A stretch of 9,007 nt of DNA from an uncultured Neisseria sp. (GCA_937919795.1 CALFOA010000376.1:1-9007), one strand, 5' to 3'. Numbered from the stretch's first letter, positions 1-7,146 are shown. The notes: a model not told the origin generated them from the sequence alone. A program made the numbers and translations.

Positions 1-9
1 AGACAGGCA
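1..9 (-). repeat. Partial DNA uptake sequence (DUS) at window edge
   Basis: The first nine bases, agacaggca, are the last nine of TTCAGACAGGCA, the reverse complement of the 12-mer TGCCTGTCTGAA found six times elsewhere in the window. The first three bases would lie left of the window. This is probably the end of an intergenic DUS or DUS hairpin downstream of the preceding gene. Confidence 0.6.
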
Positions 10-53
10 TTTGCTTGAGGGTTGGCGACAAGGAACAAAGCCGTATCCTGCGG

Positions 54-59
54 TATAAT
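54..59 (+). promoter_or_regulatory. Candidate -10 element for tsaC
   Basis: A perfect TATAAT hexamer lies 29 bp upstream of the tsaC ATG. No good -35 is visible at 16-18 bp spacing; the nearest TTG-containing hexamer (ttggcg, 22-27) is about 26 bp away. The call rests on the -10 alone and on its position between the DUS remnant and the gene. Confidence 0.4.
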
Positions 60-88
60 CCCAGCTTTTCTTTGCTCTATTCTTGAAT

Positions 89-652
89 ATGCCCCGTACT
101 GCTTCCGCCGCCTTTCTGCGCCGCCTTTCGCACCATTTGCGACAAGGCGGCTTGGTGGCGTATCCAACCGAATCTTGCTACGGCATCGGTTGTCTGCCGC
201 GCAACAACCGGGCGCTGCGCCGCTTGGTGCGTCTGAAAAAACGACCGCAGGATAAAGGAATGATTGTGATCGGCGAGGCGGTAGAACAGTTACAGCCGTT
301 GTTACAAGCCTTAGATAGCCAAACACTGGCGGCGCTGAAACAGCAATGGCCGGCGAGAAAAACGTTTCTGCTGCCCGCCTGCCGCCGCCTGCCGTTGCTG
401 TTACGCGGCAAAGGGCGCAGCAAACTGGCGGTGCGGGTGCCGGATCATGCCGGTGCGCGCGCCTTGTGCCGCCAGTTAAACACGCCTTTGGTTTCGACTT
501 CCTGCAACCGCGCCGGCCAGCGCCCGGCCAAGACCGAGCGGGAAGTGCGGCGGCGTTTTGGCCGGGCGTTAATGATCGTGGGCGGGCGCATCGGCGCCGC
601 CCGCGCGCCCAGCCAGATTATCGATTGGGCGAGTGGCCGCCGTTTGCGTTGA
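89..652 (+). CDS. tsaC: Threonylcarbamoyl-AMP synthase TsaC (YrdC/Sua5 family)
   Basis: This 187-residue protein makes threonylcarbamoyl-AMP from threonine, bicarbonate and ATP. The product is the activated donor that the TsaBDE machinery uses to form t6A37 in ANN-decoding tRNAs, a cytoplasmic step. The family pattern is clear: AYPTESCYGIGC (residues 24-35), KKRPQDKGMIVI (50-61), LAVRVPDH (113-120), PLVSTSCN (133-140) and a C-terminal PSQIID. Length matches the short single-domain TsaC type (E. coli about 190 aa), not the longer Sua5 with an extra C-terminal domain. The ATG at 89 is preferred; an in-frame TTG at 83 would add only two residues, and neither has a convincing Shine-Dalgarno. One small deviation is Cys139 where E. 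coli TsaC has Ala (STSAN). The protein is rich in Arg, which fits RNA/nucleotide work. It appears monocistronic, followed by a palindromic repeat and a terminator. Confidence 0.92.
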   Translation: MPRTASAAFLRRLSHHLRQGGLVAYPTESCYGIGCLPRNNRALRRLVRLKKRPQDKGMIVIGEAVEQLQPLLQALDSQTLAALKQQWPARKTFLLPACRRLPLLLRGKGRSKLAVRVPDHAGARALCRQLNTPLVSTSCNRAGQRPAKTEREVRRRFGRALMIVGGRIGAARAPSQIIDWASGRRLR

Positions 653-655
653 TGC

Positions 656-785
656 TATAGCGGATAACTTAAAACCAGCTACCGTTGTCATGCCCGGGCT
701 TGACCTGAACATCTCCTGTTTCTTTTGGAAGTTAAGATACTCGGGTCAAGCCAGAGTATGGTGATATCGTGATGAATTAAGTTAT
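656..785. repeat. Nested palindromic repeat, MITE/REP-like
   Basis: Two sets of inverted arms share one centre. The outer arms are ATAACTTAA (664-672) and TTAAGTTAT (777-785), a perfect 9-bp match. The inner arms span about 687-714 and 735-765 with a perfect 9-bp core GGCTTGACC (697-705) / GGTCAAGCC (744-752) and imperfect flanks. The left end, TATAGCGGATAAC (656-668), resembles the terminal repeat of neisserial Correia elements (TATAGTGGATTAA...), but I see no matching copy at the right end. The element lies just after the tsaC stop. It could fold as RNA and influence 3' end formation. Copy number in the genome cannot be judged here. Confidence 0.6.
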
Positions 786-858
786 TTAGTTCAATTTGCA
801 TGAATTGGGCGGGTTTTTTTGCCACAACGGCAGTTTGGTTTTTATCGGCAGTGAAATA

Positions 859-887
859 GGCGTTTTCCGGCAAAACGCCATTTTTTT
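859..887 (+). terminator. Rho-independent terminator downstream of tsaC
   Basis: A perfect 8-bp stem, ggcgtttt (859-866) and aaaacgcc (872-879), closes a 5-nt loop. After one A it is followed by seven T (881-887). It would end transcription from tsaC and insulate the mla promoter downstream. Confidence 0.75.
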
Positions 888-977
888 CTGATAAATCCGC
901 CGATTACGCAGAATATTGATGCTTATTGCATTTTTAATATAAAACACAAAACATACACTAATGTATTTAAACGTAAA

Positions 978-989
978 TGCCTGTCTGAA
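978..989 (+). repeat. DNA uptake sequence, TG-wad dialect
   Basis: An exact TGCCTGTCTGAA copy, here single and not in a hairpin. It sits immediately upstream of the candidate mla promoter, an intergenic location typical of neisserial DUS. Its known role is to mark DNA for uptake through ComP on the type IV pilus during transformation. Confidence 0.85.
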
Positions 990-992
990 ACA

Positions 993-1022
993 TTGCTACA
1001 AGCTACTGAAATTTAATAAAAT
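993..1022 (+). promoter_or_regulatory. Candidate sigma70 promoter of the mla operon
   Basis: A -35-like TTGCTA (993-998) and a -10-like TAAAAT (1017-1022) are 18 bp apart. This would give a start near 1029 and a leader of about 33 nt. It overlaps nothing coding and is the best promoter-like pair between the tsaC terminator and mlaF. Confidence 0.45.
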
Positions 1023-1061
1023 GGAGCCATTTGAATCCAAGCGACCGGCTTTTTTCCGCTT

Positions 1062-1865
1062 ATGACCACCCCGTTTATTGAAATGCAGGACGTGGCTTTT
1101 GCCTATGGCGATCGCCCCATTCTGAATAATGTGAATCTCACCATCCGCCAAGGCGCGTTTGCCGCCATTATGGGCGGCTCCGGCAGTGGCAAAACCACAT
1201 TGATGCGCCTGATTACCGGCCAGATTCACCCGCAGCAGGGCAAGGTGTTGGTGGAAGGCCGCGATTTGGCCGCGCTCTCGCACGGCGAGTTATACGAACA
1301 CCGCCGCCGCATGGGGGTATTGTTTCAGCACGGCGCGCTGTTTACCGATCTTTCGGTGTACGACAATATTGCTTTTCCGATGCGCGAACTCACGCGGCTG
1401 CCTGAGCCGGTGATTCGCGATTTGGTGATTTTAAAATTGAACGCAGTGGGCTTGCGCGGGGTCGAACGGTTAATGCCGTCCGAACTTTCCGGCGGTATGT
1501 CGCGCCGTGTGGCGCTGGCACGCACCATTGCGCTGGATCCCGAATTGATGCTGTACGATGAGCCGTTCACCGGCCTCGACCCGATTTCGCTAGGCGTGAT
1601 TGCCCACTTAATCAGCCGCATCAACAGCGCTTTGCGCTCAACCAGCGTAATGGTTTCCCACGATATCGAGCAGTCGCTGAAAATCGTTGATCAGGTGATT
1701 TTTTTGGCGCACGGCGAGATTGTATTTTCCGGTTCGCCCGAACAAATGCGCGAATTGGATTCGCCTTGGGTACGCCAGTTTATCGGCGGCGAACCGAACG
1801 GCCCGGTGGCGTTCCGCTACCCGGCGCCGACTACTTTGCAACAAGATTTGCTGGACAAGCCATGA
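1062..1865 (+). CDS. mlaF: Phospholipid ABC transporter ATPase MlaF
   Basis: This 267-residue cytoplasmic ATPase should power the MlaFEDB complex, which moves phospholipids between the inner membrane and periplasmic MlaC to keep outer-membrane lipid asymmetry. All ABC motifs are intact: Walker A GGSGSGKTT (38-46), Q-loop Gln89, signature LSGGM (142-146), Walker B LMLYDE (162-167) with catalytic Glu167, D-loop around GLD (171-173) and H-loop His200. The sequence closely follows E. coli MlaF (FQHGALFTDLSV, DEPFTGLDPISLGVI). The ATG at 1062 is the first possible start because an in-frame TGA lies at 1032-1034. No Shine-Dalgarno is evident; instead a short inverted pair, AAGCG (1039-1043) / CGCTT (1057-1061), abuts the start. 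The stop overlaps the next start (ATGA at 1862-1865), so the following gene is probably translationally coupled. Confidence 0.95.
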   Translation: MTTPFIEMQDVAFAYGDRPILNNVNLTIRQGAFAAIMGGSGSGKTTLMRLITGQIHPQQGKVLVEGRDLAALSHGELYEHRRRMGVLFQHGALFTDLSVYDNIAFPMRELTRLPEPVIRDLVILKLNAVGLRGVERLMPSELSGGMSRRVALARTIALDPELMLYDEPFTGLDPISLGVIAHLISRINSALRSTSVMVSHDIEQSLKIVDQVIFLAHGEIVFSGSPEQMRELDSPWVRQFIGGEPNGPVAFRYPAPTTLQQDLLDKP

Positions 1866-2170
1866 CTGATACGACTTATCGGTGGGATACCGTTTGTTTC
1901 GCCGCCGAACATGAAGATCCGGATGATTTGCATGAAAAACTGCATCAATGGATCGCCCAAAACTTTAAATTAAACCATCGCGGTATTCCGCTGCATGTAA
2001 TGTGCATGGCTGCCCATTGTTGCGGTTTCGAATGGCATGTCACCGATTACCGCTTGGGCGATACCGCCATTTTGCTGTTTCAAAGCCGGGGCAGCGGCAA
2101 TTGCCTGAGCTTGGCGGCTGAAGAATACAGAAGCGATATTTTGCGTATTGTGCGCGAACAAATCAGCTAA
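1862..2170 (+). CDS. Unrecognised 102-aa protein between mlaF and mlaE
   Basis: I do not recognise this gene. It starts at the ATG of an ATGA overlap with the mlaF stop, which implies coupling and makes 1862 a better start than an upstream in-frame ATG at 1766 that would run inside mlaF. The product is soluble, with no signal peptide and no hydrophobic segment long enough to span a membrane. It has an acidic amphipathic N-terminal half (DDLHEKLHQWIAQNF) and then a Cys/His-rich patch, HVMCMAAHCCGFEWH, with three cysteines and three histidines in 15 residues, which might bind metal or be redox-active. A beta-rich stretch (DTAILLFQSRG) and a C-terminal helix follow. Codon usage looks like that of its neighbours. 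E. coli has no gene at this place (mlaF is followed directly by mlaE). The position suggests a role with MlaF or lipid transport, but that is inference from context only. A DUS inverted repeat follows it. Confidence 0.75.
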   Translation: MTDTTYRWDTVCFAAEHEDPDDLHEKLHQWIAQNFKLNHRGIPLHVMCMAAHCCGFEWHVTDYRLGDTAILLFQSRGSGNCLSLAAEEYRSDILRIVREQIS

Positions 2171-2174
2171 ACCT

Positions 2175-2213
2175 TTTCAGACAGGCATAGTACTGCTGAA
2201 TGCCTGTCTGAAA
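2175..2213. repeat. Inverted pair of DUS forming a hairpin inside the mla operon
   Basis: A minus-oriented DUS (2176-2187) and a plus-oriented DUS (2201-2212) form a 14-bp perfect stem (2175-2188 / 2200-2213) around an 11-nt loop. Inverted DUS pairs often serve as terminators in Neisseria. Here the stem's 3' arm ends in GAAATT, so no U-tract follows on the + strand, and mlaE lies only 47 bp beyond. It may therefore attenuate rather than end transcription, or set the 3' end of an mlaF-orf102 transcript. Confidence 0.8.
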
Positions 2214-2260
2214 TTACGCAGCGCAGTGGCTGCCAAGTGAACACTTAACCTGAACGATAT

Positions 2261-3037
2261 ATGAATTTTTTTCGCACCATCGGCGCCAAAACCTTGGATT
2301 TTCTGCAAGCATTGGGCAGCGTTTGCCTATTTTTATTGCAGATTCTGGCGCACTCCGGCACCGCCATTACCCGCGCCCGCCTGAGCATACGCCAGATTTA
2401 TTTTGCCGGTGTGCTCTCGGTGCTGATTATCGCCGTCTCCGGCCTGTTTGTCGGCATGGTGTTGGGCTTGCAGGGCTATACCCAGCTGGTGAAATTTAAA
2501 TCGGCCGATATGCTGGGCTTTATGGTGGCCGCTTCCTTGCTGCGTGAATTAGGGCCGGTGCTGGCTGCCATTCTGTTTGCCAGCAGTGCCGGCGGTGCGA
2601 TGACCAGTGAAATCGGTTTGATGAAAACCACCGAACAACTGGAAGCAATGAATGTGATGGCGGTGAATCCGGTGGCCCGCGTGGTGGCACCGCGTTTCTG
2701 GGCAGGCGTATTGTCTATGCCGTTGTTGGCCTCGATTTTCAACGTAGCGGGCATTTACGGCGCTTGGCTGGTGGGCGTGCAGTGGCTGGGCTTGGACAGC
2801 GGTATTTTCTGGTCGAATATGCAGAATAACGTTTCGTTCAGCTACGATATTCTCAACGGCCTGATCAAATCCGCCTGTTTCGGCGTGGCGGTTACCCTGA
2901 TTGCCGTACACCAAGGTTTTCACAGCGTGCCGACTTCCGAAGGCATCCTGCGCGCCAGCACCCGCACCGTGGTTTCCAGTGCGCTCACCGTATTGGCGAT
3001 TGATTTTATTTTAACTGCATTTATGTTTACTGAGTGA
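2261..3037 (+). CDS. mlaE: Phospholipid ABC transporter permease MlaE
   Basis: This 258-residue integral inner-membrane permease forms the dimeric core between the MlaD ring and MlaF. It shows the MlaE family layout: an amphipathic N-terminal helix, then several long hydrophobic segments (about residues 45-72, 90-110, 145-178, 198-217 and 232-256). The cytoplasmic coupling region reads EIGLMKTTEQLEAMNVMAVNP. LRELGPVLAAILF, PRFWAGVLSMPLL and TRTVVSSALTVLAIDFILTAFMF match the E. coli protein closely. Where E. coli has FAGRAGSA, this protein has FASSAGGA, replacing the Gly-Arg pair; I believe this is shared by other neisserial MlaE proteins but cannot check. The Shine-Dalgarno is weak (cctgaacgat). 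The upstream gap holds the DUS hairpin and a small dyad AAGTG-AA-CACTT (2235-2246) of unknown meaning. The stop is 4 bp before mlaD. Confidence 0.95.
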   Translation: MNFFRTIGAKTLDFLQALGSVCLFLLQILAHSGTAITRARLSIRQIYFAGVLSVLIIAVSGLFVGMVLGLQGYTQLVKFKSADMLGFMVAASLLRELGPVLAAILFASSAGGAMTSEIGLMKTTEQLEAMNVMAVNPVARVVAPRFWAGVLSMPLLASIFNVAGIYGAWLVGVQWLGLDSGIFWSNMQNNVSFSYDILNGLIKSACFGVAVTLIAVHQGFHSVPTSEGILRASTRTVVSSALTVLAIDFILTAFMFTE

Positions 3038-3041
3038 CGAC

Positions 3042-3551
3042 ATGAAAAGAAGTACTTTAGAAATCTGGGTTGGCCTGTTTGTGGCGCTGGGCATTGCTGC
3101 CGTAGCCTTCCTCTCACTGCGCGTCGCCCAAGGCACCCCGTGGGGCAATACCGCCCAACAAAACTATACCGTTTATGCCGACTTCTCCGACATCGGCGGC
3201 TTGAAAGTCAAAGCCCCGGTGCGCGCCGCCGGCGTGCTGGTCGGCCGCGTATCCGATATCCAGCTGGATCCCAAAAGCTATCAGGCTAAGGTGAGCTTGT
3301 CGTTGGACGGCAAATACCAGTTCAGCAGCGATGTGAGTGCGCAAATCCTCACCTCCGGCTTGTTGGGCGAGCAATACATCGGCTTGGTTCAGGGCGGCGA
3401 TATGGATGATTTAAAAGCCGGCGACACCATTACCCTAACCAGCTCCGCGATGGTATTAGAAAACCTGATCGGCAAATTTATGACCAGCTTTACCGAGAAA
3501 AACGCCCAGTCTTCACCGCCGGATGAAACGGCCAGCGGTGAAGGGCAATAA
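3042..3551 (+). CDS. mlaD: MCE-domain lipid-binding protein MlaD
   Basis: This 169-residue protein has one N-terminal membrane anchor (about residues 8-28, no cleavage site) and a periplasmic MCE domain (about 42-120). Family hallmarks are YTVYADFSDIGGLKVKAPV (42-60), GVLVGRVSDIQLDP (64-77) and TSGLLGEQYIGL (104-115). The segment SAMVLENLIGKF (135-146) matches the C-terminal helix of E. coli MlaD that lines the hexamer pore. A polar tail of about 20 residues follows. In the family, six MlaD subunits form a ring with a hydrophobic channel that passes phospholipid between MlaE and MlaC. It begins 4 bp after the mlaE stop, so it is surely cotranscribed. The protein is slightly shorter than E. 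coli MlaD (183 aa), mainly in the loop after the GEQY motif and in the tail. Confidence 0.95.
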   Translation: MKRSTLEIWVGLFVALGIAAVAFLSLRVAQGTPWGNTAQQNYTVYADFSDIGGLKVKAPVRAAGVLVGRVSDIQLDPKSYQAKVSLSLDGKYQFSSDVSAQILTSGLLGEQYIGLVQGGDMDDLKAGDTITLTSSAMVLENLIGKFMTSFTEKNAQSSPPDETASGEGQ

Positions 3552-3604
3552 ATCCAAACTCTTTATTAAATGAAAAATTTGATATAACACATAGGAAGAT
3601 ATAC

Positions 3605-4201
3605 ATGAAAAAATCCGCATTGATTTCCGCGCTGAGCATCGGTGTGATGAGCATCAGCATGGCGTTTGCTACTCCTCAGGAGGCGGTGAGCCAAGTACGC
3701 ACCAGCTCTACCGAGATGTTAAACATTTTGTCTAAAGCCAACGGCAGCAACAACGCCAGCGTGCGCAAACAGGCTGAAAACTATGCCATGCCCTATTTCG
3801 ATTTCGAGCGCATGACCGCGCTGGCGGTGGGCAACCCGTGGCGCAGCGCTTCTGCGGCACAGCGTAAAGATTTGACCGAACAGTTTAAAACCCTGTTGAT
3901 CCGCACTTATTCGGGCACCATGTTGCAATACAAAAACGCCAAAGTAAACGTATTGAACAACCCGCAGGTGAACCGTGGCGGCCAAGAAGTGGTGGTACGC
4001 GCCGAAGTGCAGCAGCCGGGCAAACAGAAAGTGAATATTGATTTCACTACTTATCAGAGCGGCAGAAAATACCGTGCCTATAACGTGGCGATTGAAGGCG
4101 CCAGCTTGGTAACTGTGTACCGCAACCAGTTTGGCGAAACCATCCGCACCAAAGGCATCGACGGCCTGATTACCGATTTGAAAGCGAAAAACAGCAAGTA
4201 A
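3605..4201 (+). CDS. mlaC: Periplasmic phospholipid carrier MlaC
   Basis: This 198-residue protein belongs to the Ttg2D/MlaC family (Tol_Tol_Ttg2). It has a clear Sec signal peptide: a basic MKK start, a hydrophobic stretch, and a signal peptidase I site after AFA (residues 20-22). The mature part has the family features: the PYFDFERMTALAVGNPWRSAS stretch, LTEQFKTLLIRTYSGTMLQY, a beta-rich core (EVVVRAEVQQPGKQKVNIDFTTY) and YRNQFGETIRTKGIDGLITDLKAKN at the C-terminus. MlaC shuttles a phospholipid between MlaA in the outer membrane and the MlaFEDB complex. The 53-bp gap after mlaD carries the best ribosome-binding site of the operon, AGGAAG (3593-3598), 6 bp before the ATG. That fits a need for more soluble carrier than membrane complex. 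A TATAAC (3583-3588) in the gap is a weak internal -10 candidate. Confidence 0.94.
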   Translation: MKKSALISALSIGVMSISMAFATPQEAVSQVRTSSTEMLNILSKANGSNNASVRKQAENYAMPYFDFERMTALAVGNPWRSASAAQRKDLTEQFKTLLIRTYSGTMLQYKNAKVNVLNNPQVNRGGQEVVVRAEVQQPGKQKVNIDFTTYQSGRKYRAYNVAIEGASLVTVYRNQFGETIRTKGIDGLITDLKAKNSK

Positions 4202-4202
4202 T

Positions 4203-4478
4203 ATGCAAATTGAAACCCGTAACGGTGTGTTACTGCTCGGCGGTGACATCACCGTACGCACCTTGAACGATAGCGACTTGCGCCAGTTCGAGCGTGCCTG
4301 TGCCGATGCAGCTGTCACGCAACTTGATTTATCGGGTGTCGAGCGTGCCGACTCCGCCTGCTTGGCGTTGCTACTGATTGCGCAGCGCCGAGAGCAGCCG
4401 CTGAGTTTCTTGTCTGTGCCTGCCTCGGTGCGTGCATTGGCCGAGCTTTATGAAATCAACGATTGGATCAGCACATGA
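4203..4478 (+). CDS. mlaB: STAS-domain subunit MlaB
   Basis: This is a 91-residue single STAS domain protein, cytoplasmic, which in E. coli binds MlaF and is needed for assembly and activity of the transporter. The diagnostic segment LDLSGVERADSACLALLL (41-58) aligns with E. coli IDLSQVDRVDTAGLALLL. Ser51 takes the place of the functionally important Thr52. ALAELYEI near the C-terminus matches the E. coli TLAKLYNL helix. The start is one base after the mlaC stop, with no separate Shine-Dalgarno beyond purines in the mlaC end. The stop overlaps the mlaA start (ATGA at 4475-4478), so this short gene is embedded in a tightly coupled block. Confidence 0.92.
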   Translation: MQIETRNGVLLLGGDITVRTLNDSDLRQFERACADAAVTQLDLSGVERADSACLALLLIAQRREQPLSFLSVPASVRALAELYEINDWIST

Positions 4479-5365
4479 AAAAAGCCACCGCTACCGTTTT
4501 GACAGCGTTCTTGCTGGCTGCTCCGGCCGCCGCTTGGGCCGAGCGCAATCCGCAAGACCCGTATGAAGGTTACAACCGCTTTATGTTTAAAGTGAACGAT
4601 ACCGCCGACCGATATGTGCTGGCTCCGGTGGCGCGAGGTTATCGTTATGTAACGCCGAAGCCGGTGCGTACCGGTGTGGGCAATTTTTTCAATAACCTGC
4701 GTGATGTGGTGAGCTTCGGCAGCAACGTATTGCGGTTGGATGCCAAGCGCGCCAGCGAAGACTTGGTACGCGTGGGCATCAACACCACCTTCGGTTTGGG
4801 CGGCTTGATTAATATTGCCGATGCCGGCGGTATCCCAAACAATAAAAATACTTTGGGTGATACGTTCAGCAGCTGGGGTTGGAAAAACAGCAATTATTTT
4901 GTTTACCCGTTAAGCGGCCCGTCTACCGTGCGTGATGCCCTCGGCAATACCATTGTGACCGTGTATCCGGTCGACAATGCGATTTTCCATACCAGTGCCG
5001 GCCGCATTGGTGCAAAAGCAACTAATGCGGTTAACCGCCGTGAAGAATTACTGGATTTAACCGATAACCTCGACGGTGCGGTACTCGACCGTTACACCGC
5101 CACCCGCGATTTATACATGCAAATGCGCGCCCGCCAAGTAGGCGGTACTTTGCCGTCATCCAGTGAGGATGAGGTGGATATTGATGATTTGGTGGCGCCG
5201 AGCAGTGACGGCGGTAATGCAACCGATAGCAGAGATCAAGCGGTTGAGACGGCTGGGGCGACGAGTGAAACGGTTAGCCCGTCGGCAAATGACTACACCC
5301 ACGATGCCGCGGTTTGGGTACCGGTTACGGCGCCTGCGTCGGTTGAGGCGGTACCGTCTCACTAA
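4475..5365 (+). CDS. mlaA: Outer-membrane phospholipid transport protein MlaA (VacJ family)
   Basis: This 296-residue protein should sit in the outer membrane, remove mislocalised phospholipid from the outer leaflet and hand it to MlaC. The VacJ core spans about residues 26-225: DPYEGYNRFMFKVND (28-42), PVARGYRYVTPKPVRTGVGNFFNNL, a glycine-rich FGLGGLINIADAGG, DTFSSWGWKNSNYFVYPLSGPSTVRDALG and VYPVDN. The start is the ATG of the ATGA overlap with mlaB; an in-frame TTG at 4463 would lengthen the signal peptide. E. coli MlaA is a lipoprotein, but here the signal sequence ends in AAAWA (18-22) with no cysteine, which predicts signal peptidase I cleavage after Ala22. A low-complexity tail of about 69 residues (228-296), acidic at first (SSSEDEVDIDDL) and then rich in Ser, Thr, Ala and Val, extends past the core. 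It is last in the operon, unlike in E. coli where mlaA is unlinked. Confidence 0.93.
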   Translation: MKKATATVLTAFLLAAPAAAWAERNPQDPYEGYNRFMFKVNDTADRYVLAPVARGYRYVTPKPVRTGVGNFFNNLRDVVSFGSNVLRLDAKRASEDLVRVGINTTFGLGGLINIADAGGIPNNKNTLGDTFSSWGWKNSNYFVYPLSGPSTVRDALGNTIVTVYPVDNAIFHTSAGRIGAKATNAVNRREELLDLTDNLDGAVLDRYTATRDLYMQMRARQVGGTLPSSSEDEVDIDDLVAPSSDGGNATDSRDQAVETAGATSETVSPSANDYTHDAAVWVPVTAPASVEAVPSH

Positions 5366-5381
5366 AAGAGCGATAAACAAT

Positions 5382-5427
5382 CAATGCCTGTCTGAAAACG
5401 AACTTACGAGTTTTCAGACAGGCATTG
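5382..5427. terminator. DUS inverted-repeat hairpin after mlaA
   Basis: A plus-oriented DUS (5385-5396) and a minus-oriented DUS (5413-5424) extend into a perfect 18-bp stem (5382-5399 / 5410-5427) with a 10-nt loop. It starts 16 bp after the mlaA stop. This is the classical neisserial arrangement in which paired uptake sequences double as a terminator. The U-tract is poor, so it may mainly protect 3' ends and work together with the next hairpin. Confidence 0.8.
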
Positions 5428-5432
5428 TTACT

Positions 5433-5466
5433 AAAACAGCCATCCGCAAAAACGGATGGCTGTTTT
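5433..5466. terminator. Bidirectional intrinsic terminator between mlaA and gdhA
   Basis: A perfect 14-bp stem, aaaacagccatccg (5433-5446) and cggatggctgtttt (5453-5466), closes a 6-nt loop. The stem is GC-rich at the top, with four A and four T at its base, so either strand ends in a U run. It can stop mla transcripts from the left and gdhA transcripts from the right. Confidence 0.85.
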
Positions 5467-5475
5467 CAATGTTTG

Positions 5476-5497
5476 TAATACTGAAAGCGCTTCAGTA

Positions 5498-5500
<3 letters not shown>
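5476..5500. repeat. Hairpin overlapping the gdhA stop codon
   Basis: Perfect 10-bp arms taatactgaa (5476-5485) and ttcagtatta (5491-5500) flank a 5-nt centre. The right arm contains the gdhA stop (TAA on the minus strand, 5498-5500). It has no U-tract, so it is more likely an mRNA 3'-stabilising stem than a terminator. Confidence 0.7.
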
Positions 5501-6928
<1,428 letters not shown>

Positions 6929-6965
6929 TCATTCTGATTCTTATTTATATGCGATCAGGATAGTC

Positions 6966-6974
6966 AGTATAGCA
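6966..6974 (-). promoter_or_regulatory. Candidate extended -10 promoter of gdhA
   Basis: Read on the minus strand the bases are TGCTATACT, an extended -10 (TGn plus TATACT, one mismatch to TATAAT). The -35 position (17 bp upstream) is weak, as is usual for extended -10 promoters. Transcription would start near 6958, leaving a leader of about 120 nt before gdhA. Confidence 0.4.
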
Positions 6975-7120
6975 AGTATCTCTTTAACTTGGCTAGTAAA
7001 ATCTGCGACTATCGTCAGGATAAAATTCGTTATATTGTAGACAATTTTAAGAAATGTTGGTGAATTTTTACGATTTCTATTTAAAATACAGTAAGGTTCA
7101 CCGGTTAATATTGTATGTTA

Positions 7121-7134
7121 TTGATAAATATGAC
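7121..7134. promoter_or_regulatory. Second, weaker FNR-like site
   Basis: TTGAT-aaat-ATGAC matches 8 of 10 defined positions of the FNR consensus TTGATNNNNATCAA. Its centre is 26 bp upstream of the stronger site. In such AT-rich DNA a chance match is plausible. Confidence 0.25.
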
Positions 7135-7146
7135 TTATTTTTATTT

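Larger units (their letters stand above)
653..1061. other. Intergenic region between tsaC and mlaF
   Basis: These 409 bp contain no gene I can support. From left to right they hold a nested palindromic repeat (about 656-785), an AT-rich stretch with a short inverted pair caatt/aattg (792-807), an intrinsic terminator (859-887), a small dyad ATACA-CTAA-TGTAT (953-966), a DUS (978-989) and the probable mla promoter (993-1022). A 61-codon minus-strand reading frame at 688-873 runs through the palindrome and has no family resemblance. Confidence 0.7.

Noticed and set aside
22..255. 77-codon + frame before and within tsaC
   Set aside because: It overlaps tsaC in another frame and has no family features; tsaC motifs decide the frame.
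688..873. 61-codon minus-strand open frame in the tsaC-mlaF gap
   Set aside because: It runs through the palindromic repeat, has no recognisable family, and its open state follows from the repeat's composition.
3583..3588. TATAAC as an internal promoter for mlaC
   Set aside because: No -35 partner is visible and the gap is AT-rich; mentioned only as a weak possibility in the mlaC entry.
3719..4318. 199-codon minus-strand open frame across mlaC and mlaB
   Set aside because: It is antisense to two clear Mla genes, rich in His, Ala and Phe as reverse frames of such genes usually are, and has no promoter or ribosome site.
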